Assembly (NCBI RefSeq): GCF_000308375.1
Contig: NZ_BAFQ01000035.1
Location: 1-53,408, forward strand
Length of the DNA stretch: 53,408 nucleotides
Source: Nocardia aobensis NBRC 100429
GTDB taxonomy: Bacteria; Actinomycetota; Actinomycetes; Mycobacteriales; Mycobacteriaceae
Reading direction: 5' to 3'
The notes under the pieces are model-generated. The model was not told the DNA's origin. It made no database searches and worked only from the letters and a program-made list of their open reading frames with translations. Position numbers and translations under genes: made by a program. Within the stretch, counting starts at the first letter, position 1; each line of letters opens with the position of its first letter. Below are positions 38,757-47,255 of this stretch, one piece after another.

Positions 38757-40051
38757 GCGACGCGGATCCGATCGTCGTCAGCGGCTTCGCCGTCGAGGCG
38801 CCCGGTGGCATCGAGACGCCCGGACAGTACTGGGCGGCGCTGTCGCAGGCACGCGATCTGACCGGGCCGTTCCCGCGCGACCGCGGCTGGCCGCTGGCCG
38901 AACTGCTGAACCTGGCGCGCCACGAAGGCTGGGCGGCGGTCTGCGACGCCGGCGGATTCCTCGCTCGCGCAGCGGAGTTCGATCCGATGTTCTTCGGCAT
39001 CACCCCGCGCGAGGCCGTCGCGATGGATCCGCAGCAGCGGGTGGCGCTGCGGGTGGCCTGGCGGGCGCTGGAGAACGCCGGCATCGATCCCGCGGCCGTC
39101 GACGGTGACGAGGTGGGCTGCTATATGGGCGCCTCACCGACCGAATACGGTCCGCACGGCGCCGAGGTCAACGACTACTCCGGCTATCGCGCGGCCGGTG
39201 CCGCGCTCGGGGCGGTGGCGGGGCGGATCTCCAACTGTCTCGGTCTCGGCGGCCCGTCGATCGTGGTCGACACCGCCTGTGCCTCGTCACTGTCGGCGGT
39301 GCATATGGCGGCGGCGGCGATCCGCGCCGGGGAATGTGACTGGGCGCTGGCCGGGGCCGTGTGCGTGATGGGTTCGCCCGCCGCGTTCTTCGAATTCTCC
39401 AAGAACAACGCGCTGGCCGCGGACGGGCAGTGCAAACCGTATTCCGATGCCGCCGACGGCACGCTGTGGGGCGAGGGCGCGGGCGTTCTCGTACTGGAAC
39501 GCGAATCGCGGGCCCGTGCGGCCGGTCGCCGGATCTACGCCCGGGTGCTCGCCACCCGGGTCAATCACAACGGCGCGGGGGCACCGATCGCCGTGCCGAG
39601 CAGCCGCGCGCAGGAGCGGCTGATCCGCGCGACCGTGGCGGCAGCGGGTATTGCGCCCGAGGTCGTCGGCATGATCGAGGGACACGGCACCGCGACCGCG
39701 GTCGGGGACCCACTGGAACTCGAGGCGCTGGACCGCGTCTACGGTTCGGGCTCCGCGCGCCTGGGCTCGGTGAAATCGAATCTGGGCCACGCCCAGGCGG
39801 CGGCGGGCATGCTCGGCCTGATCAAGGTGCTGCTCAGCGGTCTGCACGGTCAGATCGCGCCGACCCGCTTCGCCGACAATCCGACCGGCAAGGTGGATTG
39901 GGACGCGACCGGCCTGCGGCTGGCCGCGAAGCTCGAGGACTGGCAGCCGCACGACGGTGTGCGCTACGCGGCGGTGTCGTCGTTCGGCGTCTCGGGCACG
40001 AATGCCCATGCGCTGCTGGCCGTTCCGGCCGAAGAGGAGAGTCATGTCTAG
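38753..40051 (+). CDS. Stand-alone beta-ketoacyl synthase, MbtC-like
   Basis: The 432-residue product is a modular-PKS-type ketosynthase. The active Cys is in DTACASSLSAVH near residue 175, and the two His are in EGHGTATAVGDP near 309 and SNLGHAQAAAG near 344. No other PKS domain is fused, which is the unusual arrangement seen for MbtC of mycobactin. It would condense an acyl chain with the extender on the downstream AT-KR-ACP protein, forming the beta-hydroxy acid unit that links the two halves of the siderophore. ATG 38753 overlaps the thioesterase stop (ATGA) and its own end overlaps the PKS by 8 bases. Confidence 0.93.
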   Translation: MSDADPIVVSGFAVEAPGGIETPGQYWAALSQARDLTGPFPRDRGWPLAELLNLARHEGWAAVCDAGGFLARAAEFDPMFFGITPREAVAMDPQQRVALRVAWRALENAGIDPAAVDGDEVGCYMGASPTEYGPHGAEVNDYSGYRAAGAALGAVAGRISNCLGLGGPSIVVDTACASSLSAVHMAAAAIRAGECDWALAGAVCVMGSPAAFFEFSKNNALAADGQCKPYSDAADGTLWGEGAGVLVLERESRARAAGRRIYARVLATRVNHNGAGAPIAVPSSRAQERLIRATVAAAGIAPEVVGMIEGHGTATAVGDPLELEALDRVYGSGSARLGSVKSNLGHAQAAAGMLGLIKVLLSGLHGQIAPTRFADNPTGKVDWDATGLRLAAKLEDWQPHDGVRYAAVSSFGVSGTNAHALLAVPAEEESHV

Positions 40052-43000
40052 CTACCGCCTGCCCGACGGCAGCGTTCCGATCCTGCTGTCCAGCGACAAC
40101 CCGGATCTGCTCGGATCGGAGGCGGCCGCGATCGCGGACTACCTCGTCGGCCATCCCGGGGTGTCGCCGGATCGCGTGGCCGACATGCTGTTTCGTACCC
40201 GATCGCCGCGCCGCCACCGCGCCCTGGTCATGGCCGATGCGCAGACCGACGTGATCGCCGCGCTGCGCGCCGTGGCCGACGGCCGCCCGCATGCGGCGGT
40301 GGTGCGATCGGAGCGCGCCGCGACCGCGCAGCGCGTGGCATACGTCTTTCCCGGTCAGGGCAGCCAGCGCCCGGGCATGGGCGCGATGCTCTACGAGCAC
40401 TCATCGGCCTACCGTGACGCAGTCGACGAGTGCGACAAGGTCTTTCACGATCTCTACGGCTGGTCGCCGCGCGCCTATCTGCTCGAGGCCGACCGGCAGG
40501 CCGACGACAAGGCGCTGACCGTGCAACCGGCACTGTTCATGCAGATGATCGGTGTGGCCGCGATGTGGCAGGCCGCCGGGGTCGCCCCGGGAGTGACGGT
40601 GGGGCATTCGCAGGGGGAGATCGCCGCAGCCTGTGTGAGCGGGGCCCAGACCCTGCGGGACGCGGTGCGGATCGTCACCACCCGGGCGCAGATCGTCGAC
40701 GATCGCGAGCTCAGCGGCTATTCCATGGCGGTGCTCGGCATCGATCGCGACGAGTGCGAGGACCTGATCGCGCGGCAGGCCGGCTTCGTGGAGCTGTCGG
40801 TGATCAACTCCCGCCACATCATCGCGATCTCCGGCGAACGCGACGCGGTCGTGGGCATCGTCGAAACACTGAACGCCGCAGGGAAATTCGCGAAGGAAAT
40901 TCGCGTCCAATATCCGGCGCACACCTCCTACGTGAGTACGGCGCGCGAATTGCTGTCTGCCACGGTCGGTCCGGAGATGGACAACCATGCCTTCGCCGAC
41001 ACCGAAATCGACTGTATCGGCGCCACCATGGGCGACCGCATCCATTCGGGTCTGTCGATCGTCGACTACTGGTACCTGAATCTGCGCAACCGGGTGCGCT
41101 TCGACCTGGCGATCCGGAAAGCCGCGGACGCCGGGGCGACCACCTTCCTCGAGATCTCCGAACATCCGACGCTGATGTTGGCGATGCAAGAGAATCTGGG
41201 AGAGATTTCGGGGCAGCGGGAATTCCAGGCGCTGGGCACCTCGCGCCGCACCGCCGAGGATCTGCGGGAATTCACCCGCAATCTGGCGACCGTCGCGGTG
41301 CACGACGCGAATTATCGATGGGAGGCGCTGCGCGAACCAGGCGAGCGTGGTGTGCCCGCACTGCCGCTGCTCGACTTCCCCAATACGCAGATGAGCGCCA
41401 AATCGCTGTGGGCGCCGTTCGATTACGCACGCGCCGCGCACAAGCCGCTCGCCGACAGCGATTCCGGCGGCTCGACGGTCGCCCCGCAACGGGTGGTGGA
41501 GACCTGGACCCGGTTGCAGCGGCGAACGATGGTGCCGCCGCGGACCTTCGTGGTGATCGACCCGGCCGGCGCGAACGAAGATCTCGCGGCGGCCGTCCGC
41601 GCGGCCGCGCCGCGCCAGGGCGCCACGGTCGTCGAGCCGGGTTCCGGCACCAGGCCGGACACCGTGGTGGTGCTGGTCCCGCCGTCGTCGGCGAACGGAC
41701 CCGTGCACGACGTCGCCGAATTCCTCGGCGTCCGAACCTGGTTGGACGAGCTGGACGGTATCGGCGATATCTGGCTGGTGACCAGCGGCGGCGAACAGGT
41801 CGTCGAATCCGATCTGCCGGATCCGTTCCATGCCGCCGTGCAAGCCGGATTTCGTTGTCTGGCAGCCGAACACGTGGGCGTCGCCTTCCGGCATGCCGAT
41901 CTGGGCGCCGGGGTCGACGCCACCGTGGCGGCCAAAGCGCTGCTCGGGGCGATCCACATCGCCGCGGAACCCGAACTGGCCGTGCGCGACGGCGGCTTCT
42001 ACGCCAAACGGCTGATTCTCGACGACACCGCGGGCGACGCCCCGTTGCGTGCGGAAGAGTTGCGCGAGGTCGTGATCGTGGGCGGCACCGGCAAACTGGG
42101 CCTGGATTTCTGTGCGCAGTTCGCCGCCGCGGGCGCGGGCCGGATCACGCTGATCAGCAGATCCGGCGGTACGGCGGCCGCCGGGGCGCGCATCGCCGAG
42201 ATCGGAGCCCGGTACGACACCGAGGTCGTCTTGCGGCGCTGCGACGCCGGCGATGGGGAGGCGCTCGGCGCCCTGGCGGCGGAATACGCCGCGAGTCCGG
42301 CGACCCTGATCGTGCACGCCGCCGTGGACTACGAGGCGGCGGCCGCCGATCCGGACCCGGCCGCCATCCGCGCGGCGGCGACCGCCAAATTCGTTGTGCT
42401 GCACAATCTCACGCGCATCTTCCCGCGCGCCGACGACGCCCGCATCGTGGTGTGCTCCTCGCTGTCGGCCACGCTGGGCGGGCGCGGGCACATGGTCTAT
42501 TCGGCGGTCAACCGCATGCTGGACGCGCAGGCCGCGCACTACCGGGCCGAGGGCATCCGATGCTCGTCGGTGCAGTGGGGTCTGTGGCGGGCGGTCGGCG
42601 CCGACCACGCCGAAGCGCTGGCCCGCATCAGCGGCACCGGACTGCTGCCGATGGACCCGGCGGTGGCGGTCGCCGCCGGTTTCGCGCCGCGCGCGGCCAA
42701 CGTTCTGGTCGCCGCCGCGCAGTGGGGACGGATCCGAGACCTGTTCTCGGTCTTCGGTTTCGCGCCGCTGTTCGCCGAACTACCCGACGACGAGCCGGAA
42801 CCTGCGCCGTCGGCCGCCGAACCCGCCGCCGAACCCGAGCCGGCCGCCGAAGATCCGGCCGTGCCACCCGACGTCGCCGACTCCGTGCGCGATGCGCTGC
42901 GCGTGGTGATGGGGCTGGAGCCGGACGAAGCCGTCGACGGCTCGGTTCCGCTGGTGGCGCTGGGCCTGGATTCGCTGCAGGCGCTCGATCTGCGCAAGCG

Positions 43001-43088
43001 GGTCGAGGCCGAGTTGCGGCGGGACCTCCCCGTCACCGCCATCCTCGGCGGCGCCTCCCTGGACGAGGTGGTGGCGCTGCTCGGCTGA
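40044..43088 (+). CDS. PKS with AT-KR-ACP domains, MbtD-like
   Basis: The 1014-residue product has an acyltransferase (FPGQGSQRPGMG near 97; GHSQGEIAAA with active Ser near 188). A long linker holding the KR structural half follows. The ketoreductase is next (IVGGTGKLGLDF near 680, VVCSSLSATLGGRGHMVYSAVN near 810 with catalytic Ser and Tyr). A Pro/Glu/Ala hinge (PEPAPSAAEPAAEPEP) leads to an ACP (LGLDSLQALDL near 973). No DH, ER or methyltransferase is seen, so it yields a beta-hydroxyacyl unit. About 100 residues after GHSQG the AT reads YPAH, nearer to the methylmalonyl YASH than the malonyl HAFH motif. GAAGAGGAG precedes ATG 40044. Confidence 0.93.
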   Translation: MSSYRLPDGSVPILLSSDNPDLLGSEAAAIADYLVGHPGVSPDRVADMLFRTRSPRRHRALVMADAQTDVIAALRAVADGRPHAAVVRSERAATAQRVAYVFPGQGSQRPGMGAMLYEHSSAYRDAVDECDKVFHDLYGWSPRAYLLEADRQADDKALTVQPALFMQMIGVAAMWQAAGVAPGVTVGHSQGEIAAACVSGAQTLRDAVRIVTTRAQIVDDRELSGYSMAVLGIDRDECEDLIARQAGFVELSVINSRHIIAISGERDAVVGIVETLNAAGKFAKEIRVQYPAHTSYVSTARELLSATVGPEMDNHAFADTEIDCIGATMGDRIHSGLSIVDYWYLNLRNRVRFDLAIRKAADAGATTFLEISEHPTLMLAMQENLGEISGQREFQALGTSRRTAEDLREFTRNLATVAVHDANYRWEALREPGERGVPALPLLDFPNTQMSAKSLWAPFDYARAAHKPLADSDSGGSTVAPQRVVETWTRLQRRTMVPPRTFVVIDPAGANEDLAAAVRAAAPRQGATVVEPGSGTRPDTVVVLVPPSSANGPVHDVAEFLGVRTWLDELDGIGDIWLVTSGGEQVVESDLPDPFHAAVQAGFRCLAAEHVGVAFRHADLGAGVDATVAAKALLGAIHIAAEPELAVRDGGFYAKRLILDDTAGDAPLRAEELREVVIVGGTGKLGLDFCAQFAAAGAGRITLISRSGGTAAAGARIAEIGARYDTEVVLRRCDAGDGEALGALAAEYAASPATLIVHAAVDYEAAAADPDPAAIRAAATAKFVVLHNLTRIFPRADDARIVVCSSLSATLGGRGHMVYSAVNRMLDAQAAHYRAEGIRCSSVQWGLWRAVGADHAEALARISGTGLLPMDPAVAVAAGFAPRAANVLVAAAQWGRIRDLFSVFGFAPLFAELPDDEPEPAPSAAEPAAEPEPAAEDPAVPPDVADSVRDALRVVMGLEPDEAVDGSVPLVALGLDSLQALDLRKRVEAELRRDLPVTAILGGASLDEVVALLG

Positions 43089-43116
43089 TGTCGAAGCGGT
43101 GGAGTTCGTCGAAAAA

Positions 43117-43135
43117 TCAAGTTAGCCTTACCAAA
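43117..43135. promoter_or_regulatory. IdeR/DtxR-type iron box 6
   Basis: TCAAGTTAGCCTTACCAAA matches TTAGGTTAGCCTAACCTAA at 15 of 19 positions. It lies 30 bp upstream of ATG 43165 and gives the ABC transporter operon its own iron-controlled promoter. Confidence 0.72.
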
Positions 43136-43164
43136 GTAAACGGGTGGGCGCTCGGACGGAGAGC

Positions 43165-44142
43165 ATGGTGTCGAATTCAATGGGTGGTCCGGCGGATACG
43201 GACGACGCGATCGTCGTCGACGGCGTGGAGAAGACCTTCGGCGCGGTGCGCGCGCTGAGAGGTATCAGCTTCAGCGCCCCCGCGGGCAGTGTGCTGGGCG
43301 TGCTCGGGCCCAACGGCGCGGGGAAGACCACCACGGTGTCGGTGTTGTCGACGCTGATCCGGCCCGATGCCGGCAGTGCGCTGGTGGCCGGCTTCGACGT
43401 GGTGACCCAGGCCGCGCAGGTGCGGTCGTCGATCATGCTGACCGGGCAGTACGCGGCGCTCGACGAAATGCTCACCGGCCGGGAGAATCTGGTGCTCTTC
43501 GCCCGGCTGATGGGATTGCGGCGCAAGGCCGCCGCGCGGCGCGCCGAGGAACTGCTGGAACAGTTCGCGCTCACCGAGGCCGCGGAACGACGGGTCGGCC
43601 AGTACTCCGGCGGTATGCGCCGGCGCATCGACATCGCCTGCGGACTGGTCCGCCCGCCACGCGTCGTATTCCTCGACGAACCGACCACTGGCCTGGACCC
43701 CGTCAGCCGCCAGAGCCTGTGGGCGCTGGTGCGCTCGCTCAAGGCACAGGGCGTGACGATCCTGCTCACCACCCAGTACCTCGAGGAGGCGGATGCGTTG
43801 AGCGACAACATCATCGTCGTCGACAAGGGCACCGTGATCGCCGAGGGAACCGCCGATCAGCTCAAGGCCCGCTCCGGCGACAGCTACTGCGAGGTCGTTC
43901 CGGTCGACGCAGCGGATGTGCCTGCCGTGGCCGCCGCGCTGGCGAACCTGGGCGAGGTCACGATCGCCGAATCGCAGGACCGGGTGTCGGTGCCGGCGCC
44001 CGGCGGCGCGGTGACGCTGTCGGAGGCGCTCGACCGGATCAACACCGCGGGAATCGAATTGATCGACATCGCGCTGCGCCGCCCCTCCCTCGACGAGGTC
44101 TTCATCCAGCTGACCAAACCGGCCGAAGAGGTATCGGCATGA
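43165..44142 (+). CDS. ABC transporter ATP-binding protein, DrrA-like
   Basis: The 325-residue product is a daunorubicin-resistance-type ATPase: GVLGPNGAGKTTTVSVL (Walker A near 55), VGQYSGGMRRRIDIACGL (signature), VVFLDEPTTGLDPVSR (Walker B) and LTTQYLEEADALSD (H-loop region). The last 90 residues form the DrrA C-terminal domain (RRPSLDEVFIQLT). With the two permeases downstream it should pump a lipophilic product, most likely the finished siderophore, out of the cell. I chose ATG 43165 because GGAGAG sits just upstream; an in-frame GTG at 43144 is possible. It overlaps the first permease by 4 bases (ATGA). Confidence 0.9.
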   Translation: MVSNSMGGPADTDDAIVVDGVEKTFGAVRALRGISFSAPAGSVLGVLGPNGAGKTTTVSVLSTLIRPDAGSALVAGFDVVTQAAQVRSSIMLTGQYAALDEMLTGRENLVLFARLMGLRRKAAARRAEELLEQFALTEAAERRVGQYSGGMRRRIDIACGLVRPPRVVFLDEPTTGLDPVSRQSLWALVRSLKAQGVTILLTTQYLEEADALSDNIIVVDKGTVIAEGTADQLKARSGDSYCEVVPVDAADVPAVAAALANLGEVTIAESQDRVSVPAPGGAVTLSEALDRINTAGIELIDIALRRPSLDEVFIQLTKPAEEVSA

Positions 44143-44924
44143 CCGCGGCGACCACCGAAACGGCGGAACTGTTCCGGGTTCCGGCCGGTCTGCAGTGGTC
44201 CGCCCTGAGCGGGCGCATGATTCGCAGCGCCCTGCGCGAAGGCGATCTCGTGCTGGCCTTCGCGGCGCCCGTGGTGTTCTTCGTCTGCTTCTATGTGCCG
44301 CTGCGGCATTCGATGGAAGCCGGCGGTATCGACTACGCCCAGTATCTGCTTCCGCTGATCGCGGTCTTCGCCATGTTCTTCACCTCCATGTTCGCCGGTG
44401 ACCGGGCGGCGCGGGAGGTCCTCGGCGGCATGGCCACGCGGCTGCGGGCGATGCCGGTGCCGCCGTGGATTCCGGTGACCGCGCGGATGTCGGCGAATCT
44501 GGCGCGTGCCGTCGCCGCCTTCGCCGGGGCGCTGGTCATCGGCACGAGTTTCGGATTCCGATTCCACAGCGCGGATTCCGCGCTGGTCTTCGTGCTGGTG
44601 GTCCTGGCCTTCGGCGCCACCCTGGTGATCGCCACCGATGCGCTCGGCACCATCACCCGCAACAGCGAACTCAGCGGCACCGTCTTGTTCGGCCCCCAGC
44701 TGCTGCTGGTGATGACCTCCACCGGATTCGTTCCGGTCCAGGGCTTTCCGGGCTGGATCCAGCCGTACGTGCGCAATCAGCCGGTCTCCCGGATCACCGA
44801 CGCGCTGCGCGGACTGGCCGCGGGGGAGTACACCTCCGAACTCGGCGTGGCGGCGATCTGGATCGCGGGGCTGTTCGTGGTGGCCGCGGTTCTCGCGGTG
44901 CGAGCGGAAGGGCGCCGGGGATGA
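44139..44924 (+). CDS. ABC-2 type permease, first subunit
   Basis: The 261-residue product has about six hydrophobic segments typical of ABC-2 (DrrB-like) permeases. VLAFAAPVVFFVCFYVPL and YLLPLIAVFAMFFTSMFAG come early, AFAGALVIGTSFGF and FVLVVLAFGATLVIATD centrally, and IWIAGLFVVAAVLAV last. The GFVPVQGFPGWIQPYVRNQPVSRITDALRGL stretch is the conserved family segment before the final helix. It forms the membrane path with its paralogue downstream. Overlaps with both neighbours (4 bases each) indicate one transcript. Confidence 0.88.
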   Translation: MTAATTETAELFRVPAGLQWSALSGRMIRSALREGDLVLAFAAPVVFFVCFYVPLRHSMEAGGIDYAQYLLPLIAVFAMFFTSMFAGDRAAREVLGGMATRLRAMPVPPWIPVTARMSANLARAVAAFAGALVIGTSFGFRFHSADSALVFVLVVLAFGATLVIATDALGTITRNSELSGTVLFGPQLLLVMTSTGFVPVQGFPGWIQPYVRNQPVSRITDALRGLAAGEYTSELGVAAIWIAGLFVVAAVLAVRAEGRRG

Positions 44925-45730
44925 GCGAGGTGGTGATGGGCGATTCTCCCGTGCTGGGCAACCGGATCGGCGATCTGGGATCGCAGACCCTGGTCGAGAC
45001 CGGTCGCCTGCTGCGGCGCTGGTCGCGGCAGCCGGAGGTGATCACCAGCACCCTGGTGCTGCCGATTCTGCTGCTGCTCATGTACGACCTGGTGCTCGAC
45101 AAATCCCTCGGCGCCACCGGCGGGGCCGACCCGATCTACGGTTTCGTGCCGATGATCGCCGTCGCCGGAGCCATGTACGGCGCGATGGGGACCGGCATGT
45201 CGTTGTACGCCGAGCGGGAAAGCGGTCTGCTGCGCCGGTTCTGGGTGCTCCCGACGCATCGCTGGGCCGGACTGTCCGGCCGGCTCGCCGCCGAATGCGC
45301 CCGCGCGCTCGCGGCGACCATCGTGGTCGTCGCCGTCGGTATGGCGTTGGGCCTGCGTTTCCAGCAGGGCTGGGCCGGTGCGATCGGCGTCCTGCTGGTG
45401 CCGGTGATCGTGATCGCCGGATTCACGCCACTGGTCGTCGCGGTCGGGGTGAGCAGCGCCGGCGACAAAGTCGTGCAGTTGTTCGCGATCGTCGTGCTGG
45501 TCGGCATGTTCTTCAATTCCGGATTCGTGCCGGTGCAGAACTATCCGGGCTGGTTGCAGCCGGTCGTGCGGGCCCAGCCGATGAGCTGCGCCATCGAGGC
45601 GATGCGCAACTTCACCCTCGGTGGTCCGCTCCTGGTGCCGGTGTTGCAGACCGTCGCATGGTCGGCAGGGCTGATCGTGGTTTTCGGCGCCATGGCCATT
45701 CGCGGTTATCGGCGGGCCGTTCAGAGTTGA
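44921..45730 (+). CDS. ABC-2 type permease, second subunit
   Basis: The 269-residue product is paralogous to the preceding permease: STLVLPILLLLMYDLVLD, MIAVAGAMYGAMGTGMSLY, AATIVVVAVGMALGL, VIVIAGFTPLVVAVGVSSAG and the segment GFVPVQNYPGWLQPVVRAQP, which aligns with the same region upstream. It probably forms a heterodimeric exporter channel with the first permease and the DrrA-like ATPase. It is the last gene of the siderophore locus; the following lipase has its own leader and no iron box. Confidence 0.88.
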   Translation: MSEVVMGDSPVLGNRIGDLGSQTLVETGRLLRRWSRQPEVITSTLVLPILLLLMYDLVLDKSLGATGGADPIYGFVPMIAVAGAMYGAMGTGMSLYAERESGLLRRFWVLPTHRWAGLSGRLAAECARALAATIVVVAVGMALGLRFQQGWAGAIGVLLVPVIVIAGFTPLVVAVGVSSAGDKVVQLFAIVVLVGMFFNSGFVPVQNYPGWLQPVVRAQPMSCAIEAMRNFTLGGPLLVPVLQTVAWSAGLIVVFGAMAIRGYRRAVQS

Positions 45731-45752
45731 CCGGTCCGCGCCTCCGGACAAC

Positions 45753-45771
45753 TCGTTAGCCAGTCGTTAGC
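45753..45771. repeat. Direct repeat TCGTTAGC x2, 11-bp period
   Basis: TCGTTAGC occurs at 45753-45760 and 45764-45771, one helical turn apart, in the 155-bp gap between the permease and the first lipase gene. Such spacing suits a protein binding site on one DNA face. No known regulator is recognised. Confidence 0.4.
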
Positions 45772-45806
45772 GAGACACGCCGACCGTCATTCTGATTCCC
45801 CGAAGA

Positions 45807-45825
45807 TCGATACGTCTTTTTCGGT
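45807..45825 (+). promoter_or_regulatory. 19-bp motif shared with alkB upstream region (copy 1)
   Basis: TCGATACGTCTTTTTCGGT lies 61-79 bp before the first lipase GTG. The same sequence with one change (G at position 7) is at 48686-48704 upstream of the alkane hydroxylase. A shared promoter or operator is likely; the factor is unknown. Confidence 0.55.
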
Positions 45826-45885
45826 ACTGTCGAGATCCGTTTGTTCGTTCCGATAGGCATCCCGAAGCTCAGGAAAGGACGAATC

Positions 45886-47205
45886 GTGCGGAGCCGGATT
45901 CGCAGTTGTACCGCTGTCTTGTTCGGAGCTCTCATCGCAGTCGCAGGCGGAATGGTTTCGGCGCCGCATGCCTGGACGCAGCCGCCGGCGCAGGCCGCCG
46001 CCGATGATTTCTACGTTCCCCCGGCGCCGTTGCCCCCGGGGCCTCCGGGTGCCATCGTGCGGGCTCAGCCTGCGTCGTTGCTGTTCTCGGCGCCGGGGCA
46101 ACCCGGCGTCGTCCCGGCGATCTCGACACGCATGATGTATCTCAGCAGCGACACGCACGACGCGCCGACCGCGGTGACGGGCACCTATCTGCAGCCGATG
46201 CTGCCGTGGACCGGACCCGGTGAACGCCCACTGGTCGCGTACGCGGTCGGCACGCAGGGGCAGGGCGATCAATGCGCGCCCTCGAAATTGCTCCCGCAGC
46301 TCGCCCAATACCTGCCGCCGTTCGACGTCATCGCCGAATACGATGTGTTGGCGCTGTATTCGCTGCTGTCGCGTGGGATGGCCGTCGTGGTCACCGATTA
46401 CCACGGGCTGGGCACACCGGAAATGCACGACTTCCTGAACCGGAAAGCGCAATCCTATGCGGTACTCGATTCGGCGCGGGCCGCAGAGCAGTTGCCGAAC
46501 AACGGCCTGGGGCCGCGGCCGCCGATCATCGTGTACGGCTACTCCCAGGGTGGTATGGCGTCGGCCGGTGCGGCCGAACTGCAACCGAGCTATGCGCCCG
46601 AGCTGAATATGCGTGGCGCGTACATCGGCGGGCCGGTGGTGGATCCCGAATACTTCATCGGCTTCAACGAGGGGCAGCCGAGTCTTTCCGGTGCGGTCGG
46701 CTTCACGCTCAACGGCATCGCCGCCGACTATCCCGACACTCGCCCGGAAATCGACGCCGAACTCAACGACGCGGGTAAGGCGCTGCTGCGCGATGCCGAG
46801 AGCAAATGCGCCATCGCGGTATCGATCGACAATCCGCAGCGGCAGACGGCCCAGTTCACCTCCAGCGGACAGCCACTCACCGCGGTGATCGACCGGTCCC
46901 CGGCGTTGAGCCAGGCCTTCGCCGATCAGCGCGTCGGTGGCGGCACGCCGTCGGCGCCGGTGCTCATCGCCTCGGCGAGGAACGACGAGGGTGCGCCGTA
47001 CGCGCCCATCCGAGATGTGGCCGCCGCGTGGTGCAGTCGTGGCGTGCCGGTGCAGATGGACACGAACTCCCAGCTGCCACCGATTTCCGGTGTCATCGGC
47101 ACCCACGATCTCGCGTTCTTCCCGTCGCTGGCGGCGTCGCAGATGTGGCTGACCGATCGGCTCGCGGGCGCGCCCGCGGCCGGCAATTGCGCCGCGCTGC
47201 CGTAG
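45886..47205 (+). CDS. Secreted lipase, LIP family (paralogue 1)
   Basis: The 439-residue product has a signal peptide (CTAVLFGALIAVAGGMVSA), a Pro/Ala-rich stretch, and the LIP (secretory lipase) domain. The nucleophile elbow is VYGYSQGGMASAG near residue 217, with TDYHGLGTPEMHDF before it and the catalytic Asp and His probably in IASARNDEGAPY and GVIGTHDLAFFPS. Cys residues in GDQCAPSK, ESKCAI and AAWCSRG suggest disulphides. Such enzymes hydrolyse triglycerides or related esters outside the cell. The start is GTG 45886 after AGGAAAGGA; an upstream in-frame start would add a non-signal leader. It is followed after 50 bp by a close paralogue. Confidence 0.88.
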   Translation: MRSRIRSCTAVLFGALIAVAGGMVSAPHAWTQPPAQAAADDFYVPPAPLPPGPPGAIVRAQPASLLFSAPGQPGVVPAISTRMMYLSSDTHDAPTAVTGTYLQPMLPWTGPGERPLVAYAVGTQGQGDQCAPSKLLPQLAQYLPPFDVIAEYDVLALYSLLSRGMAVVVTDYHGLGTPEMHDFLNRKAQSYAVLDSARAAEQLPNNGLGPRPPIIVYGYSQGGMASAGAAELQPSYAPELNMRGAYIGGPVVDPEYFIGFNEGQPSLSGAVGFTLNGIAADYPDTRPEIDAELNDAGKALLRDAESKCAIAVSIDNPQRQTAQFTSSGQPLTAVIDRSPALSQAFADQRVGGGTPSAPVLIASARNDEGAPYAPIRDVAAAWCSRGVPVQMDTNSQLPPISGVIGTHDLAFFPSLAASQMWLTDRLAGAPAAGNCAALP

Positions 47206-47255
47206 CGGCCCGACGCTCGACAACTATCCGCTGATAACGCAGGGAAGGATCGATC

